From Bacteriovoracaceae bacterium UBA3083 (lineage in GTDB: Bacteria; Bdellovibrionota; Bacteriovoracia; Bacteriovoracales; Bacteriovoracaceae): 64,000 nucleotides of DNA. The translations under genes and the position numbers were made by a program. Where the stretch lies: assembly GCA_002366565.1 (NCBI GenBank), contig DFBJ01000012.1:620001-684000 (forward strand), given 5' to 3'. Below, in pieces: positions 61,385-64,000 of this stretch. The stretch's first letter is position 1, and each line of letters starts with the position of its first letter. The notes beneath the pieces were generated by a model. That model made no database searches. It was not told where the DNA came from and worked only from the letters and a program-made list of their open reading frames with translations.

Positions 61385-62764
61385 TTAGAAAAACTTCTTA
61401 TAATTTACAATATTTACTTTACCAAACTCTTTTAAATCTTTCGCTAAGCTCTTTGGCCCAACAACAACAATCGTCTGATTATTCCAACTATAAAGAGAGC
61501 TTAAATTCTTACTCACCTCTTCAGCTTTAAAAGACTTTACAACACTTGGAAAGTGGTACAAAGAATCGTAGCTTTTATGGATATCATCTAAATGCATTAA
61601 CTGTTGTAGGTAAGCAGAACTCTTCTCAAATTTAAATGGAAAACTACCAGCAAGTGAACCTTTTGCTCTATTAAGTTCATCCTTATCAATTCCATTCTCT
61701 TTAATGTCTGTAAGGATATTTTTAACAACATTTACCAGTTCATTAACTGTTTTTACTTTTGTAAATGTAGAGATCACTGAACGACCATATTGCCTTTGAC
61801 CTCCAGCATATGCACTCGCTGTATACGAGAGACCACGCTTTACACGTATCTCTCTCATAAGCTTAGAAGTAAATCCACCACCTAGGAACTCAGAGCTTAG
61901 TGAGTTAAGTTCTTGATTCTCAAATTCACCTTCATTAAGGAATCGACCAAATCTAACTTGTGCCTGATTAGCCTTTGGTACAGTCACTAAATAGATCTGA
62001 GGAGACTTAGATGGCTTCTTAGGCTTATATGTCAGAACTCTTTCATAGTCCTCAACAGCACCTTTCCAGCCACAGTCTTTTTGCAGAATTCCTTCAAGCC
62101 CTAAAATAGACTTAGGACCAGTGATGTAAACCTTCTTTTTAACTTTAGTGTTGAAGTATGAAAGTTTATTTTTAAGGTCTTTTGAACGAATTTTCTTAAG
62201 GTCTTTAATCTTTCCACTTACAGGATAATTATAAGGAGTTCCAGATAAAGAAAGCTCTCTAAAAGCATTTGAAGCAATTAGGGAATGATTATTAACTGCA
62301 CTTCTTGCAGCATTAGTGAGTGCTCTCTTATACTTATCCATTTCTCTTTTAGTGAAACTTGCATCTCTAAAAAGATGACAAATCTTCTTCATTGTAGGAC
62401 TCATATCTTTAGCAAGTCCAGAAACTTCAAATACAGTAGACTCGTGAGTCACATATGCTCCCCAACTTGCACCAAAATACTCTAAATTATCAGAGATATC
62501 TTTCTGAGAATATCTTCTCGTCCCACTATCAATAAGGTCAAACATCATTGATGTCTCCCCTTTTCGACGGGAGTGATCAGACAAAGACCCATCAGCAAAA
62601 TGAAACATTGCTTGATAAGTTGGAAATCTATTATCTTCAAGCCAAGTGACTTCAATTCCATTCCAATTTAATTTCTTAATTCTATCCTTTCCAAAACCAA
62701 GGCTATTAGAAGAGAGAGAAAAACTACAAACGAGAACTAGTAAGTTTAAAAAATATACTTTCAT
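61385..62764 (-). CDS. M16-family peptidase subunit without the zinc motif
   Basis: A 459-residue protein with an N-terminal signal peptide or signal anchor (LNLLVLVCSFSLSS). It has the M16 fold, with the sequence KGETSMMFDLIDSGTRRY at the position where the catalytic HxxEH would stand, and the C-terminal segment YTASAYAGGQRQYG with the conserved Arg-Tyr pair of the beta subunit. It is therefore predicted to be the non-catalytic partner. Its ATG overlaps the stop of the catalytic gene by one base. The pair would act on peptides in the periplasm as a clamp-like dimer. Confidence 0.88.
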   Translation of the reverse strand: MKVYFLNLLVLVCSFSLSSNSLGFGKDRIKKLNWNGIEVTWLEDNRFPTYQAMFHFADGSLSDHSRRKGETSMMFDLIDSGTRRYSQKDISDNLEYFGASWGAYVTHESTVFEVSGLAKDMSPTMKKICHLFRDASFTKREMDKYKRALTNAARSAVNNHSLIASNAFRELSLSGTPYNYPVSGKIKDLKKIRSKDLKNKLSYFNTKVKKKVYITGPKSILGLEGILQKDCGWKGAVEDYERVLTYKPKKPSKSPQIYLVTVPKANQAQVRFGRFLNEGEFENQELNSLSSEFLGGGFTSKLMREIRVKRGLSYTASAYAGGQRQYGRSVISTFTKVKTVNELVNVVKNILTDIKENGIDKDELNRAKGSLAGSFPFKFEKSSAYLQQLMHLDDIHKSYDSLYHFPSVVKSFKAEEVSKNLSSLYSWNNQTIVVVGPKSLAKDLKEFGKVNIVNYKKFF

Positions 62765-64000
62765 TACTTATTTCCTTTTGGATTCTTGTCCCACACAGAG
62801 AGGAATATATATTCATTCTTATCAAAGATATCGTGGCATACCTTCTTAACTTGATCAGCAGTGATCGACTGATAGATTTCTAATTCTTTATTGTAAAAAG
62901 AATAGTCATCATAAAAATTCTCTCTAAGCCCAACAAAACTAGCTACACCACTATTAGTTTGTAACTCGCTATAGTATTGAACTAGATATTGGTTCTTAGT
63001 CTTTTGTACAGTTCTTTCTGTAATAGCTCTATCACAAGACTTTCTAATATCTTTTAAGATTCTGTGCTTAAATTTATTTAAGTTTGTACGCTTAAGTAAC
63101 TCTCCCGTGAAGAAGAAGACACCATTATTTCTAAGAGTGTAATTTGCCACAGATATATTAGAAAGAAGTGGTCTCTTACTTTTCACATACTTTTGATGAA
63201 AATAAGCACTAGAACCATCACCTAAAATAGAACTTAGAATATCGAGAACAAAAGAAGTCTCCTCACCTATCTTTTGACCTTTATAGGCAACAGTAAACAT
63301 AGGAGATGGACTTTGGCCGTGAAGCTTAATCTCTCTCTTATATCTTGCTCTATGAGAATATCTTTCTTCAGAGTCCATTTGCTTCTTAAACTCTTTTAAA
63401 TTTTTAGATGGTTTAATATGACCATATTTTTCTTTAACCATTTTGTAGACTTTATCTGCATCTACATCACCAGCAATTACAATAATTGCATTATCTGGAG
63501 TGTAGAATTGATCAAAGAATTTTCTCATTTCAGGTATTTTTAAATTCTTTACATCAGCTTCATCACCAATAACAGAACCTCCATATGGAGTTCCTTTAAA
63601 AACAGACTGCATCATAGCTAAGAAAAGTTGTCCTCTTGGGCTATTTTCATAACGGTACTTTCTCTCTTCCAGGACAACGGCCCTTTCTTTTTCAAATGCC
63701 TTTGGTTCAAGGAGTACATACTGAAGTCTGTCCGCTTCCATATCAATCATTGTTTCTAATGTATGACTTGGAAGGTTTTCATAATAAACAGTTGAATCAA
63801 AACTAGTGTAAGCATTTGTTGATCCACCATTGCTCTCTATAAAAGTATCAAACTTATGTGGTCCGTATTTCTTAGCTCCCTTAAACATCATATGCTCTAG
63901 AAAGTGAGTGGCGCCTGTTGTCCCATTGGACTCATATCTTCCACCAACATCGAAGAAAGTGTAATACGAGTAGATTGGAAGCTGAGGGTTCTCAACTACC
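62764..64000 (-). CDS. M16 zinc peptidase, catalytic subunit, 5' end outside window
   Basis: The frame runs from the stop at 62764 to the right edge, so the N-terminus (signal peptide and first residues) is missing. Near the visible start it has ATHFLEHMMFKG: HxxEH provides two zinc ligands and the general base. About 75 residues later is VVLEERKYRYEN with the third zinc-ligand Glu. Translation of the edge bases shows the reading frame continuing (PIYSYYTFFDVGGRYESN). The family cleaves oligopeptides and small proteins in the periplasm and works with an inactive partner, here the next gene. Confidence 0.9.
   Translation of the reverse strand, partial: VVENPQLPIYSYYTFFDVGGRYESNGTTGATHFLEHMMFKGAKKYGPHKFDTFIESNGGSTNAYTSFDSTVYYENLPSHTLETMIDMEADRLQYVLLEPKAFEKERAVVLEERKYRYENSPRGQLFLAMMQSVFKGTPYGGSVIGDEADVKNLKIPEMRKFFDQFYTPDNAIIVIAGDVDADKVYKMVKEKYGHIKPSKNLKEFKKQMDSEERYSHRARYKREIKLHGQSPSPMFTVAYKGQKIGEETSFVLDILSSILGDGSSAYFHQKYVKSKRPLLSNISVANYTLRNNGVFFFTGELLKRTNLNKFKHRILKDIRKSCDRAITERTVQKTKNQYLVQYYSELQTNSGVASFVGLRENFYDDYSFYNKELEIYQSITADQVKKVCHDIFDKNEYIFLSVWDKNPKGNK

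Noticed and set aside
1..64000. tRNA genes, rRNA, CRISPR arrays, insertion sequences and prophage genes
   Set aside because: I looked in the intergenic gaps for cloverleaf-like sequence, direct repeats and transposase-type ORFs and saw none; short RNAs cannot be excluded by eye.

Overview
The window is a densely packed, clearly AT-rich bacterial chromosome segment with 62 protein-coding genes that I can support. I see no rRNA, tRNA, CRISPR array, phage or insertion sequence. Gene content points to a Gram-negative member of the Bdellovibrionota, most likely a Bacteriovorax/Halobacteriovorax-type predator. The clues are many lipoproteins and secreted hydrolases, a Csd6/Bd1075-type cell-curvature enzyme beside a bactofilin, an ExbB-like/VWA pair, many receiver-domain proteins, TrmFO, and frequent TTG and GTG starts. 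The taxonomic call is inference from gene content; there is no marker gene such as rRNA here.

Layout. Positions 1-3050 hold the end of a DUF2914 protein, a small secreted protein and an ABC exporter/acyl-CoA thioesterase operon. Positions 3091-7937 hold a SWIM-SNF2 helicase and an ExbB-like channel with a membrane-anchored VWA partner. Positions 7934-15427 are one overlapping six-gene minus-strand operon: MoxR, DUF58, TgpA-like transglutaminase, TesA, YbbA, YbbP. Positions 15665-25473 hold a lytic transglycosylase, a PilZ-like membrane protein, an MMPL/RND transporter, a MATE pump, a lipoprotein EndA nuclease, a DsbA-like lipoprotein and an OmpR-type two-component pair. Positions 25696-36336 hold an exonuclease, DUF309, a truncated haemoglobin, a subtilase, an aldo/keto reductase, FabH, a second EndA, a previously uncalled 50-residue ORF and a DTW protein. 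Positions 36431-44121 hold Bpt and a seven-gene minus-strand run: TrmFO, EamA, an UXS-like epimerase, a glycosyltransferase, a lone amino-acid-binding protein, AlkB and a CarH-like regulator. Then come NadE and a histone-H1-like protein (44194-46488).

The last third is signalling and envelope. Positions 46532-52156 form an island of seven phosphorelay genes with one kinase, one Hpt and seven recognisable receiver domains plus a degenerate one. One receiver is joined to six 27-residue acidic repeats and ankyrin repeats. An APC-USP fusion transporter follows. A three-gene operon (54464-59052) joins a receiver/acidic/coiled-coil scaffold, a diguanylate cyclase with an intact inhibitory site and a phosphoesterase. 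Positions 59230-61351 couple a Csd6/Bd1075-like YkuD-NTF2 enzyme, a single-pass membrane protein and a bactofilin. The window ends in an M16 peptidase pair cut by the right edge.

The strongest candidates for under-described biology are the ExbB/ExbD-TM-VWA pair, the curvature module, the receiver-repeat-ankyrin protein in its phosphorelay island, and the small ORF at 35019-35171, which has a promoter and a perfect Shine-Dalgarno site. Convergent genes repeatedly share their stop codons, so transcription ends are often not marked by hairpins. I could identify only a few convincing terminators.
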